Source: Bacteroidota bacterium
GTDB taxonomy: Bacteria; Bacteroidota; Bacteroidia; Chitinophagales; Chitinophagaceae
DNA length: 64,000 nucleotides
Direction: 5' to 3'
Assembly (NCBI GenBank): GCA_016706595.1
Contig: JADJJH010000002.1
Span: 868,001 to 932,000, forward strand
The notes beneath the pieces were generated by a model, which saw only the letters and a program-made list of their open reading frames with translations, was not told the DNA's origin and searched no databases. Below are positions 35,434 through 45,840 of this stretch, piece after piece; positions within the stretch are counted from its first letter, which is position 1, and each line of letters begins with the position of its first letter. Both the position numbers and the translations under genes were made by a program.

Positions 35434-36471
35434 ATGAAAAAAATGGTAGGCTTTTTTAGCGTTTTATTATTTAGTACAGTTTTACTTGCCCAAGAAAAAC
35501 ACTTAAGCAATTTGCGAAAACTCACTTATGGTGGCGATAACGCGGAGGCGTATTTTAGTCCGGATGGAAAGTCCTTAGTTTTTCAAAGCAATTTTAAAAA
35601 ATGGGGATTAGCCTGTGATCAGATTTTTAATATGGATATTCGTTCTGCCATTGCAGATAGTAATTATCAGCCTCCACGTATTAGTAATGGCTTGGGTAGA
35701 ACAACTTGTAGCTATTTTATGCCTAACGGACAAGATATTATTTTTGCATCTACATTTAAAGGAGGCGAAAGTTGTCCGCACGAAACCCATATACCCGGTA
35801 AATACTTGTGGAGTATTTACGATAGTTATGACATTTTTGTTGCCAATCAAGATGGGGAATTACTACATCAACTCACTAATCATAAGGGTTATGATGCTGA
35901 AGCAACGGTTTCGCCAAAAGGCGATAAAATTGTATTTACTAGCACACGAAGTGGTGATTTGGAATTATGGACCATGGATATTGATGGCAGTAATCAAACA
36001 CAAATTACCAATGCTTTAGGTTATGATGGAGGTGCCTTTTTTTCGCCCGATGGTACAAAATTAGTTTACAGAGCTTCGAGACCCAATACAGATTCGGCTA
36101 AAAAAGAGTATCTTGATTATTTAGCAAAAGGATTAGTAGCGCCAACCAATATGGAGATTTATACTTGTAATGTGGATGGGTCAGATGCTCGTCAAATTAC
36201 CCAATTAGGGAAGGCGAATTGGGCACCGTTTTTTCATCCATCAGGGAATAAAATAATTTTTTCAAGTAACCATCATGCCGAGAAAGGATATAATTTTCAG
36301 TTGTGGATGATAAATTTAGATGGTAGTGGACTAGAACAAATAACCACCGAGAGTATGTTTAATGCGTTTCCGATGTTTTCGCCTGATGGCAAGCATTTGG
36401 TATTTTCATCGAATAGAAACAATGGTGGTAACCGCGATACGAATGTTTATATTGCCGATTGGGTTGAATAA
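35434..36471 (+). CDS. Secreted TolB-like beta-propeller protein
   Basis: 345 residues. Signal peptide MKKMVGFFSVLLFSTVLLAQ. The mature protein carries WD40-like PD40 repeats, each with a F-SPDG turn (AYFSPDGKSLVFQ, ATVSPKGDKIVFTS, AFFSPDGTKLVYRA, PMFSPDGKHLVFSS) and the DGS-N/A/G-QIT strand. This is a TolB C-terminal-type propeller without the TolB N-terminal domain. Probably a periplasmic protein; partner unknown. An inverted-repeat element follows 11 bases after its stop. Confidence 0.85.
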   Translation: MKKMVGFFSVLLFSTVLLAQEKHLSNLRKLTYGGDNAEAYFSPDGKSLVFQSNFKKWGLACDQIFNMDIRSAIADSNYQPPRISNGLGRTTCSYFMPNGQDIIFASTFKGGESCPHETHIPGKYLWSIYDSYDIFVANQDGELLHQLTNHKGYDAEATVSPKGDKIVFTSTRSGDLELWTMDIDGSNQTQITNALGYDGGAFFSPDGTKLVYRASRPNTDSAKKEYLDYLAKGLVAPTNMEIYTCNVDGSDARQITQLGKANWAPFFHPSGNKIIFSSNHHAEKGYNFQLWMINLDGSGLEQITTESMFNAFPMFSPDGKHLVFSSNRNNGGNRDTNVYIADWVE

Positions 36472-36481
36472 TAGTAAGGTA

Positions 36482-36624
36482 TCTTTACAAACTTCTGATG
36501 CTTCGTTATGTAAATTTAAAAATCTATTATTTACATAAGTTAACGCTTCGGATGTCTATCGGAATTGAAAAATTTGCAAGCTCTGTTTGTCCACAGACAA
36601 AATCGTCTGAGAGGTTTTCAGAAC
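36482..36624 (+). repeat. 3' inverted-repeat element, copy 3
   Basis: 143 bases. Its left end, CTTTACAAACTTCTGATGCTTCG, aligns with the gene-proximal end of copies 1 and 2, and the right end TGAGAGGTTTTCAGAACC with the distal end. The interior is different. It starts 11 bases after the propeller gene stop. Confidence 0.65.
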
Positions 36625-36701
36625 CATTCGAATTGAAAATTAAACGGTTCCAAACACCTTACTTTGAATCTTGAAATTTTAAAAACTATTAAATTAGAAT
36701 T

Positions 36702-37925
36702 ATGAAAAAAATAGTAATGGCCTTGTTGATTAGCCTAAGCTTTTCTTCGCAAGCGCAACGTATCAATGGTGAATTAGTCATGAAACACATTTCCTTTTTG
36801 TCGAGTGATGAATTAGGCGGAAGGGGAACCAGTACAGCTGAAGAAATAAAAGCGGCTGCCTATATTGCTCGTGAGTTTAAAGGCATGGAATTACAACCCA
36901 AGGGCACGAGTGCTTATTATTACGATTTTGATTATACCTATAATGCAAAAGTACACGATACTTCAACCATAGGATTAAAAGTAAAACGTGGACGAAATGT
37001 GCTTGGATATATTGACAATGGGCGTAAAGAAACAGTGGTCATTGGTGCACACTACGACCATCTCGGTTATGGCTACGATCATAATAGCATGGATCCCAAC
37101 CCGATTGGTAAAATTCATAATGGTGCTGATGACAATGCTAGTGGGGTAGCAGGAGTAATTGAATTAGCTCGTTACTTTTCATCGAATGGAATTACTGAGA
37201 ATTATAATTTTTTATTCATGACTTTTTCGGGTGAAGAATTAGGATTGATAGGTTCAAAAAAATGGTGCGAAAATCCTACCTATCCATTAAGTAACATCAA
37301 CTATATGATCAACTTGGATATGATTGGAAGATATGAAGCCGATAAAAAATTATTAATTTATGGCGTAGGTACTTCAGCTGAATGGATAAGCAATATCGAA
37401 AAAGTGAATAAGACATTTGCAATAAAATATGATAGCGCAGGTATCGGACCTAGTGATCAAACTTCATTTTATTTAAAAAATATACCGGCATTACATTTCT
37501 TCACCGGACAACATAACGACTATCACAAACCAAGCGATGATATTTCGAAAGTGAACGTTGCAGGTGAAGCAAAGATTCTTGAACTCATTATCGATTTAGT
37601 ATATCAACTTGATAATAAGCCGAAATTAGGATTTTTAAAAACTCGTGATGCCGAAAGCACTAAGATGTCGTTTAAAGTAACTTTAGGTATCATGCCTGAT
37701 TATATTTTTGATGGCAAAGGCTTGCGATTAGATGGTGTAAGCGATAATAAACCCGCTGCTAAGGCCGGATTACAGGCTGGTGATATTATTGTACAGATTA
37801 ACGAAACCAACATCAACGATATTCAAGATTATATGAAGTTATTAAATACTTTTAAGAAGGGCGATAATGCGACAATCATCTTCTTGAGAGAAAATGAGAA
37901 ACTTAGCACGCAAGTGGAGTTCTAG
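36702..37925 (+). CDS. M28 family metallopeptidase with PDZ domain
   Basis: 407 residues. Signal peptide MKKIVMALLISLSFSSQAQ. Residues about 95-305 are an M28 zinc aminopeptidase-type domain with the ligands His117 (GAHYDHLG), Asp143/144 (GADDNASG), catalytic Glu178/179 (FSGEELGLIG), Asp206 (NLDMIGR) and a late His (GQHNDYHKPSDD). Residues about 315-400 form a PDZ domain (LRLDGVSDNKPAAKAGLQAG). The same architecture occurs in secreted aminopeptidases of this phylum. Substrate unknown. Confidence 0.92.
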   Translation: MKKIVMALLISLSFSSQAQRINGELVMKHISFLSSDELGGRGTSTAEEIKAAAYIAREFKGMELQPKGTSAYYYDFDYTYNAKVHDTSTIGLKVKRGRNVLGYIDNGRKETVVIGAHYDHLGYGYDHNSMDPNPIGKIHNGADDNASGVAGVIELARYFSSNGITENYNFLFMTFSGEELGLIGSKKWCENPTYPLSNINYMINLDMIGRYEADKKLLIYGVGTSAEWISNIEKVNKTFAIKYDSAGIGPSDQTSFYLKNIPALHFFTGQHNDYHKPSDDISKVNVAGEAKILELIIDLVYQLDNKPKLGFLKTRDAESTKMSFKVTLGIMPDYIFDGKGLRLDGVSDNKPAAKAGLQAGDIIVQINETNINDIQDYMKLLNTFKKGDNATIIFLRENEKLSTQVEF

Positions 37926-38237
37926 GATTTTGGCTAGCCAAGTGGTAAAAGCATTGCTAACTGAATACTGATTACGATTGTTTCGGGGTCCCCGTTAATT
38001 CACATGCATTGAGCAATATTTTCCTCGGGGGCAAAATAAAAATGGTAATAAAAAGTTCAGAACATCAACTTTGGGAAATCTAAATAATCCCTAATTAGTG
38101 TCTGCCCGAAACCCAAGTGTTTAATAAGAAAGCGTCAAATACGATAAAACCGAAGACTTGAAAGTAGGGAGTTTACTTTGGTAAATGACCTGTTTAAAGG
38201 CGAGGATGACGATGTAGTTGGTGTTTTATTGCAAACA
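37926..38237 (+). other. Intergenic interval between convergent genes
   Basis: 311 bases between the M28 peptidase and the TonB receptor, which converge. It has a short palindrome (CGGGGTCCCCG near 37986) but no gene, RNA or convincing terminator. Nothing else recognised. Confidence 0.6.
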
Positions 38238-40604
38238 CTAATTAAACTTAAAGTTATACGTAATACTCGGAAGAATAGGGAAGATGGACACTTGTTTTAC
38301 TTTGAGTTCTACACCACTACCCAAGCCGCCTTGCATATCAAGATATAATAAGTATGGATTTGCACGATTGTACACATTGTAAATAGAGAAGGTCCAGCTG
38401 CCTTTCCACTTTTTTGTAGTGTTGGGTTTAGGCGTATAAATCGCTGCTAAATCTAAACGATGATAAGAAGGTAAGCGATAATTATTGAGTTTGTCGTAGT
38501 TCTGCAACAAGGTATTATCAACCGTATATAATTCTGTTGGTAATGAAATTCGATTGCCCGAACCATAAACAAAAACCATAGAGGCGGTCCATTTTTTATT
38601 GATTTCGTAAGTATTCGTAAATGAAATATTATGTCGTTGGTCGTACTTCGCCAAATAGCGTTCACCCATATTCAAGTCTTTAAAGTCGCGATAAGTCCAG
38701 GCAAGCGTATAGGCTAACCAGCCCGTCCATTTACCTTTAGTTTTATTAATAAAAAATTCGGCGCCATAAGCATACCCTTTTCCAAATACAAAATCGTAAT
38801 CGATATCGCGCAATGAAGAAGGCGTATAACCTTCGCGATACTCAAGTAAGTTGCGCATGTCTTTATAATACAATTCAACCGAGGTTTCCACTTTATTATC
38901 AAAGAAGTTTTTGAAATATCCGATACTATATTGCCATGCCATTTGCGGTTTTACAAAATAGGTACTCGGACTCCAAATGTCGGTTGGTAAGGTTGATCCA
39001 TTATTGGTTACGAGATGTAAATATTGATAAGTTTTAGCCACACTTGCTTTGAGTGATGAAGTTTCGTCGAGTGTGAATCGAACATTAAAACGAGGTTCAA
39101 AACCACCATATGATTTAGCGACTTCACCATCTCCATAGGTAACGCTATCGGCCTTTTTGCCGTTGATATCATAGGTATATCTTTTGTACGGCCCTACTTG
39201 CCAAAAACGAGTATAACGAACGCCAATATTAAATTTTAGTCGTTTGCCTAAATCAAATTCATCAAGCAAATAAATGCCAGCTTCGTGGGCATATTTTCGA
39301 TAGGTATTATCGGGTGTAAGCTCAACACTATCAACGGTTCCGGAAACCGTACTCGGTGTAAAAGTGTGATAAGTATAAATACCACCGAATTTAAAATTAT
39401 GGTTGAATTTGCTAAAGTAATCGACATCAAATTTGCCACTCCAATCTTTAATGCCTGAAAATAGTTTGATATTGAAATCTTGCTGATCTCCTTCGAAAGT
39501 AAAATTATAATCATTGTACAAAAGAGTTGTATTCATGAATAATTTATTATTGAATTCGTGGTTCCAACGTAAAGTAGCGGTTTTATTTCCCCAAGGTACT
39601 TTCACCCCAAAGGTTCTTTCTTTATTTTTGAAGGTAAACACATCTTTACCTAAATAGGCACTCAAGTATAGTCGGTCTTTTTTTGAAATGAGATAATTCA
39701 TCTTTGCATTTAAATCGTAGAAATAATATCCCGAGCCATTGAATGCACTATTCTTTTTTACGAAAGGTTTGATAAGTGCATCGATATACGTTCGTCTAGC
39801 ACTGATCATAAACGAGGCTTTGTTTTTTAGCAGCGGACCTTGAATGGAAAGCCGAGAAGCAATTAATCCGATACCACCTTCTACTTGATACTTTTTATTA
39901 TTTCCTTCTTTCATGCTAATATCCACCACAGATGATAGTCGCCCTCCATAATTGGCTGGTGCCGCCCCTTTAATTAAGGTTACATTTTTAATAGCATCGC
40001 CATTAAATACCGAGAAGAATCCAAAAAGATGTCCGGTATTATACACAACCGCATCGTCGAGCAAAATTAAATTTTGGTCGGGCCCACCGCCACGCACATA
40101 AAACCCACTTTGTCCTTCACCAGCAGAGCTTACACCCGGCAATAATTGCAATGATTTAAGTACATCTACTTCACCCATAATCACCGGTAACTTCTTAACA
40201 TTCTCCATCGAAAGCTGATGCATACCCATTTCGGTACTTTTTACATTTTCGTCACGCCGTTTATCTTTAATTACAATTTCTTTTTTAACTGCTGTTTTAG
40301 GCAGCATTTCGATAGTTACTTTTTTATCGGCAGTGGCATCTAACTCGAGTAATTGCGTTTCGAAACCAAGATAACTTACCTTAAGAGTATACTTACCTTG
40401 CGGTATAGAAATAGAAAAGAAACCGTAGCCATTTGAATTTACCCCTTTTTGAAGTTCAACAATTCCCACTGAGGCAGAAGGTAAACTTTCGCCACTGCTG
40501 GCATCTTTTACATATCCGCTAATAGTTACTTTTTTTGATTGGGCATATACATCCTCTTGAAAGAATACAGAAAAAAGCAAAACAATAATACTGAGCTTGC
40601 GCAT
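38238..40604 (-). CDS. TonB-dependent outer membrane receptor
   Basis: 788 residues. Signal peptide MRKLSIIVLLFSVFFQEDVYAQ. Residues about 25-110 form a carboxypeptidase-regulatory-like domain (GYVKDASSGESLPSASV), 130-240 the plug (MGEVDVLKSLQLLPGV, GFYVRGGGPDQNLILLDDA) and about 245-788 the beta barrel, ending in TYNFKFN with terminal aromatics. It transports a ligand across the outer membrane using TonB energy. It is not next to a SusD gene, so the polysaccharide type is unlikely. Ligand unknown. Monocistronic as seen. Confidence 0.92.
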   Translation of the reverse strand: MRKLSIIVLLFSVFFQEDVYAQSKKVTISGYVKDASSGESLPSASVGIVELQKGVNSNGYGFFSISIPQGKYTLKVSYLGFETQLLELDATADKKVTIEMLPKTAVKKEIVIKDKRRDENVKSTEMGMHQLSMENVKKLPVIMGEVDVLKSLQLLPGVSSAGEGQSGFYVRGGGPDQNLILLDDAVVYNTGHLFGFFSVFNGDAIKNVTLIKGAAPANYGGRLSSVVDISMKEGNNKKYQVEGGIGLIASRLSIQGPLLKNKASFMISARRTYIDALIKPFVKKNSAFNGSGYYFYDLNAKMNYLISKKDRLYLSAYLGKDVFTFKNKERTFGVKVPWGNKTATLRWNHEFNNKLFMNTTLLYNDYNFTFEGDQQDFNIKLFSGIKDWSGKFDVDYFSKFNHNFKFGGIYTYHTFTPSTVSGTVDSVELTPDNTYRKYAHEAGIYLLDEFDLGKRLKFNIGVRYTRFWQVGPYKRYTYDINGKKADSVTYGDGEVAKSYGGFEPRFNVRFTLDETSSLKASVAKTYQYLHLVTNNGSTLPTDIWSPSTYFVKPQMAWQYSIGYFKNFFDNKVETSVELYYKDMRNLLEYREGYTPSSLRDIDYDFVFGKGYAYGAEFFINKTKGKWTGWLAYTLAWTYRDFKDLNMGERYLAKYDQRHNISFTNTYEINKKWTASMVFVYGSGNRISLPTELYTVDNTLLQNYDKLNNYRLPSYHRLDLAAIYTPKPNTTKKWKGSWTFSIYNVYNRANPYLLYLDMQGGLGSGVELKVKQVSIFPILPSITYNFKFN

Positions 40605-40818
40605 ATAAAGTTGAATGAGGGCGCAATTTAGGGGATGGATGCTTAGTAGAAAAAAGATTCTGATTATAGGGGAAAGAGAAATCGTGGTTCGGGGTTAGTT
40701 AATCGTAATTCGCATAATTGTACTTACTACAATACTGATGTTTCTAAAGTAAAAAATAGCTACTAAATGTTTATATGTACTTGCGAACCCCAAACACCGA
40801 ACTTCCAACCCCGTCTTC

Positions 40819-41661
40819 TTACACATCCCAATAGTGCACGCCAAAAAAGTTTACTTCTTGCACATTAATCACTTTTATTTTTCGCGAATCAGAAGAATAA
40901 GAATAGATAAATGCAATGACTTTTAAATTTTGCACATTGTAATCAGCCAAGTTAATTCCACTTAGGCTACGCTTTATAATTTCTCCTTTGGATGAAGATT
41001 TGCTTAAGTCAATGGCATCGCCATCATAAGACGTAAGCACATTTTTAAATACATTTTGATGCAAATAATCTGTTGGGGCGCCAACTTGAAAGATAGGCTG
41101 AATATTATCTTCAAGCAAATACACTACTAATCGTGTATCACTTGTAATAGACTCTTTGTGGGCTATGTAAATGTTCACTAGGCCTTTTCCATTTGCATCT
41201 GTAGTAGTTTCAAGCGAAATCGATAAAGGTGCTATATCTTGATTCACTATTTTTTCGATGGCATAATCCCAGTTTACAGGTGATAATAATAGCAAATTAT
41301 CTTCACTGCCTCCTATGGTGTTTGATCCAACCTTTCTGTGTACACAACCTTTTGAATTAAAAACCAAACCTCCCAGTTTAGCGGCTAAAAAATCGGCATA
41401 CGAAGTAGCTAAAAAATCATTTCTATGAAAATTAGCTGAAATTAATCTTCCTGTATATTTTGCTTTAAGTTGATCGATAAGCTCACTATTGGTAACCGTA
41501 GTTGATTGCGATTCCTCAGAAAAGCTTTCCAATAAAACATTTTGTTTTAATTTAATTGGCATTACCTCAAACGGATTTCGTGAAGGCACAATCACCTGCC
41601 CATCTTGCTTACAGGCAGAAAACAAGGATATAAAAAGGAGTAGAAAAAGACATCTATTCAT
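40819..41661 (-). CDS. Omp28-like lipoprotein lacking the usual cysteine pair
   Basis: 280 residues from the ATG at 41661, which gives MNRCLFLLLFISLFSACKQ with a lipobox Cys; the longer frame reaches into the promoter of the divergent ABC-F gene. Fold resembles Omp28 family (QNVLLESFSEE in place of the usual VLIEEFTG-CxxC motif, ANFHRNDFL, NWDYAIEKIV, then an Ig-like C-terminal half). The usual thioredoxin-like Cys pair is absent, so redox activity is unlikely. Divergent from the ABC-F gene by 73 bases. Similarity is moderate and from memory. Confidence 0.6.
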   Translation of the reverse strand: MNRCLFLLLFISLFSACKQDGQVIVPSRNPFEVMPIKLKQNVLLESFSEESQSTTVTNSELIDQLKAKYTGRLISANFHRNDFLATSYADFLAAKLGGLVFNSKGCVHRKVGSNTIGGSEDNLLLLSPVNWDYAIEKIVNQDIAPLSISLETTTDANGKGLVNIYIAHKESITSDTRLVVYLLEDNIQPIFQVGAPTDYLHQNVFKNVLTSYDGDAIDLSKSSSKGEIIKRSLSGINLADYNVQNLKVIAFIYSYSSDSRKIKVINVQEVNFFGVHYWDV

Positions 41662-41734
41662 GACCAGGGTAAAAATAGTTGAAAAAAGATGGAATTCTCT
41701 CTGAAAATCTTCCATTTTTGCACTTTCTGTAAAC

Positions 41735-43681
41735 ATGCTATTATCTCTTATTAATATCACCTTCGAATTTGGTGCGCGAAAAATTCTAGACAATGCCTCA
41801 TGGCATATTTATTTAAACGAACGAATCGGATTAATTGGTCCGAACGGAACCGGCAAATCTACCTTACTCAAAATTCTTACCGGCGAATACTCGGTCTCTT
41901 CCGGACAAGTAAACCGAAGCAAGAATTTGAGTATCGGATATTTTCATCAGGATTTACAAAGCTTGGATACCAATGATAGTATTTTAAAAGTGGCGATGGG
42001 CGCTTTTGAGAAGGCATTGCAGATTGGTGAAGAAATTAGCGCACTCGAAAACGATTTGGCTGCCCATGAAGATGAAAAGAAATTGCATAAACTTGCCGAC
42101 TTGCATCATGATTTTGAATTGGCGGGTGGTTATGAGATGGAATATAAATCGGCAGAGGTTTTAGAAGGGCTGGGTTTTAAAACGGTAGATTTAAGTAGGT
42201 CGTTCAATGAATTTTCAGGTGGATGGCGTATGCGTGTTCTTCTTGCGAAAATAATTTTGCAAAACCCTGATATATTATTATTGGATGAGCCTACGAATCA
42301 CCTCGATTTACCTTCTATCGAATGGATAGAAAGATACTTGAGTAATTATCCGGGAACGGTAATCATCGTTTCGCACGATAGGTTTTTCTTGGATCGTATG
42401 GTGACTAAAATTGTTGAATTTTCACAACAAACCCTCAATCACTATTCGGGCGATTATGCTTTTTACGAGCAGGAAAAAGAGATCAGAAATGAGATGCAAC
42501 TTCGAGAGTATGAAAATCAACAAGATTTTATCAATCAACAAGAACGATTTGTTGAACGATTTAAAGCTAAAGCATCTAAAGCAAAACAAGCCCAAAGTAT
42601 CGTAAAAAAACTCGATCGACTAGAACGTATTGAAGCCCCAATCGCTGAAAAAGCAAAAATGAATATTCGTTTTACCGTGGGCAGACAGCCTGGTAGAATA
42701 TTAAGTACTTTCGAAGATGTTTCCAAAAGTTATGGTCCTATTGAAATATTAAATCATGCAAGCGCTGAAGTAGATCGTGGTGATAAAATTGCGTTGATTG
42801 GAGCGAATGGAAAGGGGAAATCTACTGTACTTCGTTTACTATCAACCATGGAAGGTGCAACCGGAAAAATTACACCCGGTCATAATGCTGATATCTCATT
42901 TTATGCCCAGCATCAGTTGGAAGCGTTGACGATGGAGAATGATATAATCTCTGAATTAAAACTCTGCGGTAGTGAAAAAACAGAACAAGAATTACGTGAA
43001 CTTCTAGGTTGCTTTTTATTTAGAGGTGATGATATTTATAAAAAGATTAAAATTTTATCGGGTGGCGAAAAAGCACGTGTGGCATTAGCAAAAACAATTT
43101 TAGGTAAAGGGAATTATTTATTGTTGGATGAGCCTACCAATCACCTCGATTTAAGTTCGGTAAATATGCTGATTCAAGCCTTAAACCAGTACGAAGGTAC
43201 TTTTGTATTGGTGTCGCATGATCGTTACTTTATCCAAAACACCGCCAATAAAATTTGGGAAATCGAAAATGGTAAAATCAATGTGTTTGATGGGCATTAC
43301 CTTGAGTGGGAAGAATTTAAAAAGCGTAAAGAGAAAGAGGCTAGTCAGCAAAAGCAAGCACCTGTAGTTGAAAAAGTAGTGGTGCAAGAAAAAGTAGTTG
43401 CAACCCCCGAGCCTTCAAAAAATACGAGTAGTGAATTCAAGGAGAAGCAAAAAGAAGAAAAGCGTATTCGAAATAAGTTTAATAAACTAGAAGAGGAATT
43501 GAATGCGCTGAAGGCAGAAAAAGAGAAAATTGAAGCATTATTAGCTGCGCCCGAAACCTACTCGAACAAAGTGTTGTTTCAGCAAACTGAAAACAATTAT
43601 CGATCGATTTCATTTAGAATTGATAATCTTCAACCTGAATATGAAACCCTTTTTGAACAACTCATGCAATTTGAATCTTAA
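41735..43681 (+). CDS. ABC-F family ATPase
   Basis: 648 residues with two ABC domains in one chain and no membrane segments. The first has Walker A GPNGTGKS, a signature SGGWRMRV and LLLDEPTNHLD; the second has GANGKGKS, LSGGEKAR and LLLDEPTNHLD. The two are joined by a charged linker and the C-terminus is a coiled coil (about 560-645, Lys/Glu-rich). ABC-F proteins bind ribosomes and act in translation rescue or antibiotic protection. Which subfamily (Uup, YdiF, EttA-like) cannot be told without a tree. The C-terminal coil and Uup-like length favour Uup/YdiF. Confidence 0.92.
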   Translation: MLLSLINITFEFGARKILDNASWHIYLNERIGLIGPNGTGKSTLLKILTGEYSVSSGQVNRSKNLSIGYFHQDLQSLDTNDSILKVAMGAFEKALQIGEEISALENDLAAHEDEKKLHKLADLHHDFELAGGYEMEYKSAEVLEGLGFKTVDLSRSFNEFSGGWRMRVLLAKIILQNPDILLLDEPTNHLDLPSIEWIERYLSNYPGTVIIVSHDRFFLDRMVTKIVEFSQQTLNHYSGDYAFYEQEKEIRNEMQLREYENQQDFINQQERFVERFKAKASKAKQAQSIVKKLDRLERIEAPIAEKAKMNIRFTVGRQPGRILSTFEDVSKSYGPIEILNHASAEVDRGDKIALIGANGKGKSTVLRLLSTMEGATGKITPGHNADISFYAQHQLEALTMENDIISELKLCGSEKTEQELRELLGCFLFRGDDIYKKIKILSGGEKARVALAKTILGKGNYLLLDEPTNHLDLSSVNMLIQALNQYEGTFVLVSHDRYFIQNTANKIWEIENGKINVFDGHYLEWEEFKKRKEKEASQQKQAPVVEKVVVQEKVVATPEPSKNTSSEFKEKQKEEKRIRNKFNKLEEELNALKAEKEKIEALLAAPETYSNKVLFQQTENNYRSISFRIDNLQPEYETLFEQLMQFES

Positions 43682-43685
43682 TATT

Positions 43686-45839
43686 ATGAAGAAAATTTTA
43701 TGGCTACTACTTGCTTTTGCAAGTATCAACACATCGGCTCAAAAAAAGAATTTTACCATGACCGAAGCCGTTAGCGGAATGGCTTCGACCTTTGCCGTAA
43801 AAAACTTAAAGCAATTGCAATGGATGGGTAATAGCGATTATTACAGTTATTCCATCAGCAGCGATAGTGTAAAATATATTTATCGCACCAACGCAAACAC
43901 ATTTGTAAGCGATACCTTACTTACTTTGCCAACATTGAATAATGCATTAAGTGCTATTAAAATTAAGACGCTTGCTGCTTTGCCAGGTTTTAGTTATCTA
44001 AGTGAACAAAAATTTTATTTCCAACACGATAACCATATTTTATTCGGTGATGTGGTAAACAAAAATTTGCAAATCGAAATCGTTGCTAAACTACCGGCAG
44101 ATGCAGATCACATTATGGTTGATACGAATAAAATGAGTGTCGCTTACGTTTCGGCGAATAATTTATTTGTACAATATAAGGAAAGTGGTTTTGTAAAACT
44201 AAGTAATGATGGTAGTTCAGATATTGTTTACGGACAATCCGTTCATCGTAATGAATTTGGTATCGACAAAGGCATCTTCTTTTCGCCAAAGGGAAATCAT
44301 ATTGCCTTCTATCGGATGGATCAAAGTATGGTTGAAAATTACCCGATAGTAAATTGGAATGAAACGCCTGCAACGGTAAAAAATATCAAGTATCCATTTG
44401 CAGGTCGCACATCGCATCAGGTAACAATAGGTGTTTATAATTGCCGAACCGGAAATACGGTGTACTTGCAAACCGGTGAACCGAAGGATCAATATCTCAC
44501 TACGGTGAGTTGGAGTCCGGATGAGAAATATATTTATGTCACCTTACTCAATCGCGATCAAAACCATGCGATATTAAATAGGTACGATGCAATTACCGGC
44601 ACATTCGTAAAAACTTTATTCGAAGAAAAGCACGATCGTTATGTTGAACCACAACATGCATTATATTTTTACAATAATAACCCTAACGAATTTATTTGGT
44701 GGAGCCAACGCGATGGCTATATGCATTTGTATCATTCTGTAAATGATCAGCCTTTAAGTGCTATTACTTCCGGCAATTGGTTGGTAAATGAAGTGTTAGG
44801 TTATAGTGCCAAAGCCAACGAAATTATTTTTACAGGCACGAAGGAAAGTCCGATGCAAAAAAATGTGTATGCGGTTAACCTACAAAGCAAAGTTGTTCGT
44901 TTAATTTCTACGACCCTTGCAACACATACCGCACAATTAGGCGGCAATGGAAATTTTTTGATTGATAGTTATAGTGGTAGAGAAATTCCACGAAATATTG
45001 AAATTGTAAATCTGAGTACTCAAGCTGAAAAGCGATTATTAACGGCCAGTAATACTTTAGGAAACTATAATACTGCGCGAGTAGATGATGTGAAATTATA
45101 TACCGATGACAAAACCTTATTGTATGGCAAATTAATGTATCCAATCGATTTTGATGCCAGTAAAAAGTATCCTGCGGTTGTGTATTTGTATAATGGTCCA
45201 CATGTACAATTAAACAAAGATGCATTTCCTTATAGTGGTAATCTTTGGTACGATTACATGGCGCAGCATGGTTATTTTGTTTTTGTTATGGATGGAAGAG
45301 GAAGCAGTAATCGCGGCTTTGAATTTGAAAGTGCGATACATCGGCAGTCGGGGACACTCGAAATGCAAGATCAATTAAAAGGTGTAGACTACTTAAAATC
45401 CTTACCATTTATTGATGTTAAAAAAATGGGCGTGCATGGTTGGAGTTATGGTGGTTTTATGACTACTTCGTTGATGTTGCGAAATGCAGGGGTTTTTGCT
45501 TGTGGTGTTGCCGGCGGACCGGTTTTAGATTGGAGTATGTACGAAATTATGTATGGCGAACGTTACATGGATACGCCTGAACAAAATCCGGAAGGGTATA
45601 AAAATAATTTGTTGTTCGATAAGGTGAAAAACTTACAAGGCAAATTGCTTTTAATACATGGTGCCGATGATGATGTTGTAGTTTGGCAACATAGTATGAA
45701 ATTGATAAAGAAGTCGGTTGACGAGGGTGTGCAAGTTGATTATTTTGTGTATCCCGGACACCCACATAATGTACGCGGCAAAGATCGAGTTCATTTGATG
45801 CAAAAAATTACGGATTACTTTGATGCAAATTTGAAGTAA
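43686..45839 (+). CDS. Dipeptidyl peptidase IV-like S9 peptidase
   Basis: 717 residues from the ATG at 43686; the earlier in-frame start overlaps the ABC-F gene and lacks a signal peptide. Signal peptide MKKILWLLLAFASINTSAQ. The N-terminal propeller (about 50-480, with YPIVNWNETPATVKNIKYPF) precedes an alpha/beta-hydrolase domain with the Ser in GWSYGGFMT, Asp in HGADDDVVVW and His in YPGHPHNVRG. It removes N-terminal dipeptides in related enzymes. Periplasmic or secreted. Starts 4 bases after the ABC-F stop. Confidence 0.93.
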   Translation: MKKILWLLLAFASINTSAQKKNFTMTEAVSGMASTFAVKNLKQLQWMGNSDYYSYSISSDSVKYIYRTNANTFVSDTLLTLPTLNNALSAIKIKTLAALPGFSYLSEQKFYFQHDNHILFGDVVNKNLQIEIVAKLPADADHIMVDTNKMSVAYVSANNLFVQYKESGFVKLSNDGSSDIVYGQSVHRNEFGIDKGIFFSPKGNHIAFYRMDQSMVENYPIVNWNETPATVKNIKYPFAGRTSHQVTIGVYNCRTGNTVYLQTGEPKDQYLTTVSWSPDEKYIYVTLLNRDQNHAILNRYDAITGTFVKTLFEEKHDRYVEPQHALYFYNNNPNEFIWWSQRDGYMHLYHSVNDQPLSAITSGNWLVNEVLGYSAKANEIIFTGTKESPMQKNVYAVNLQSKVVRLISTTLATHTAQLGGNGNFLIDSYSGREIPRNIEIVNLSTQAEKRLLTASNTLGNYNTARVDDVKLYTDDKTLLYGKLMYPIDFDASKKYPAVVYLYNGPHVQLNKDAFPYSGNLWYDYMAQHGYFVFVMDGRGSSNRGFEFESAIHRQSGTLEMQDQLKGVDYLKSLPFIDVKKMGVHGWSYGGFMTTSLMLRNAGVFACGVAGGPVLDWSMYEIMYGERYMDTPEQNPEGYKNNLLFDKVKNLQGKLLLIHGADDDVVVWQHSMKLIKKSVDEGVQVDYFVYPGHPHNVRGKDRVHLMQKITDYFDANLK

Positions 45840-45840
45840 C

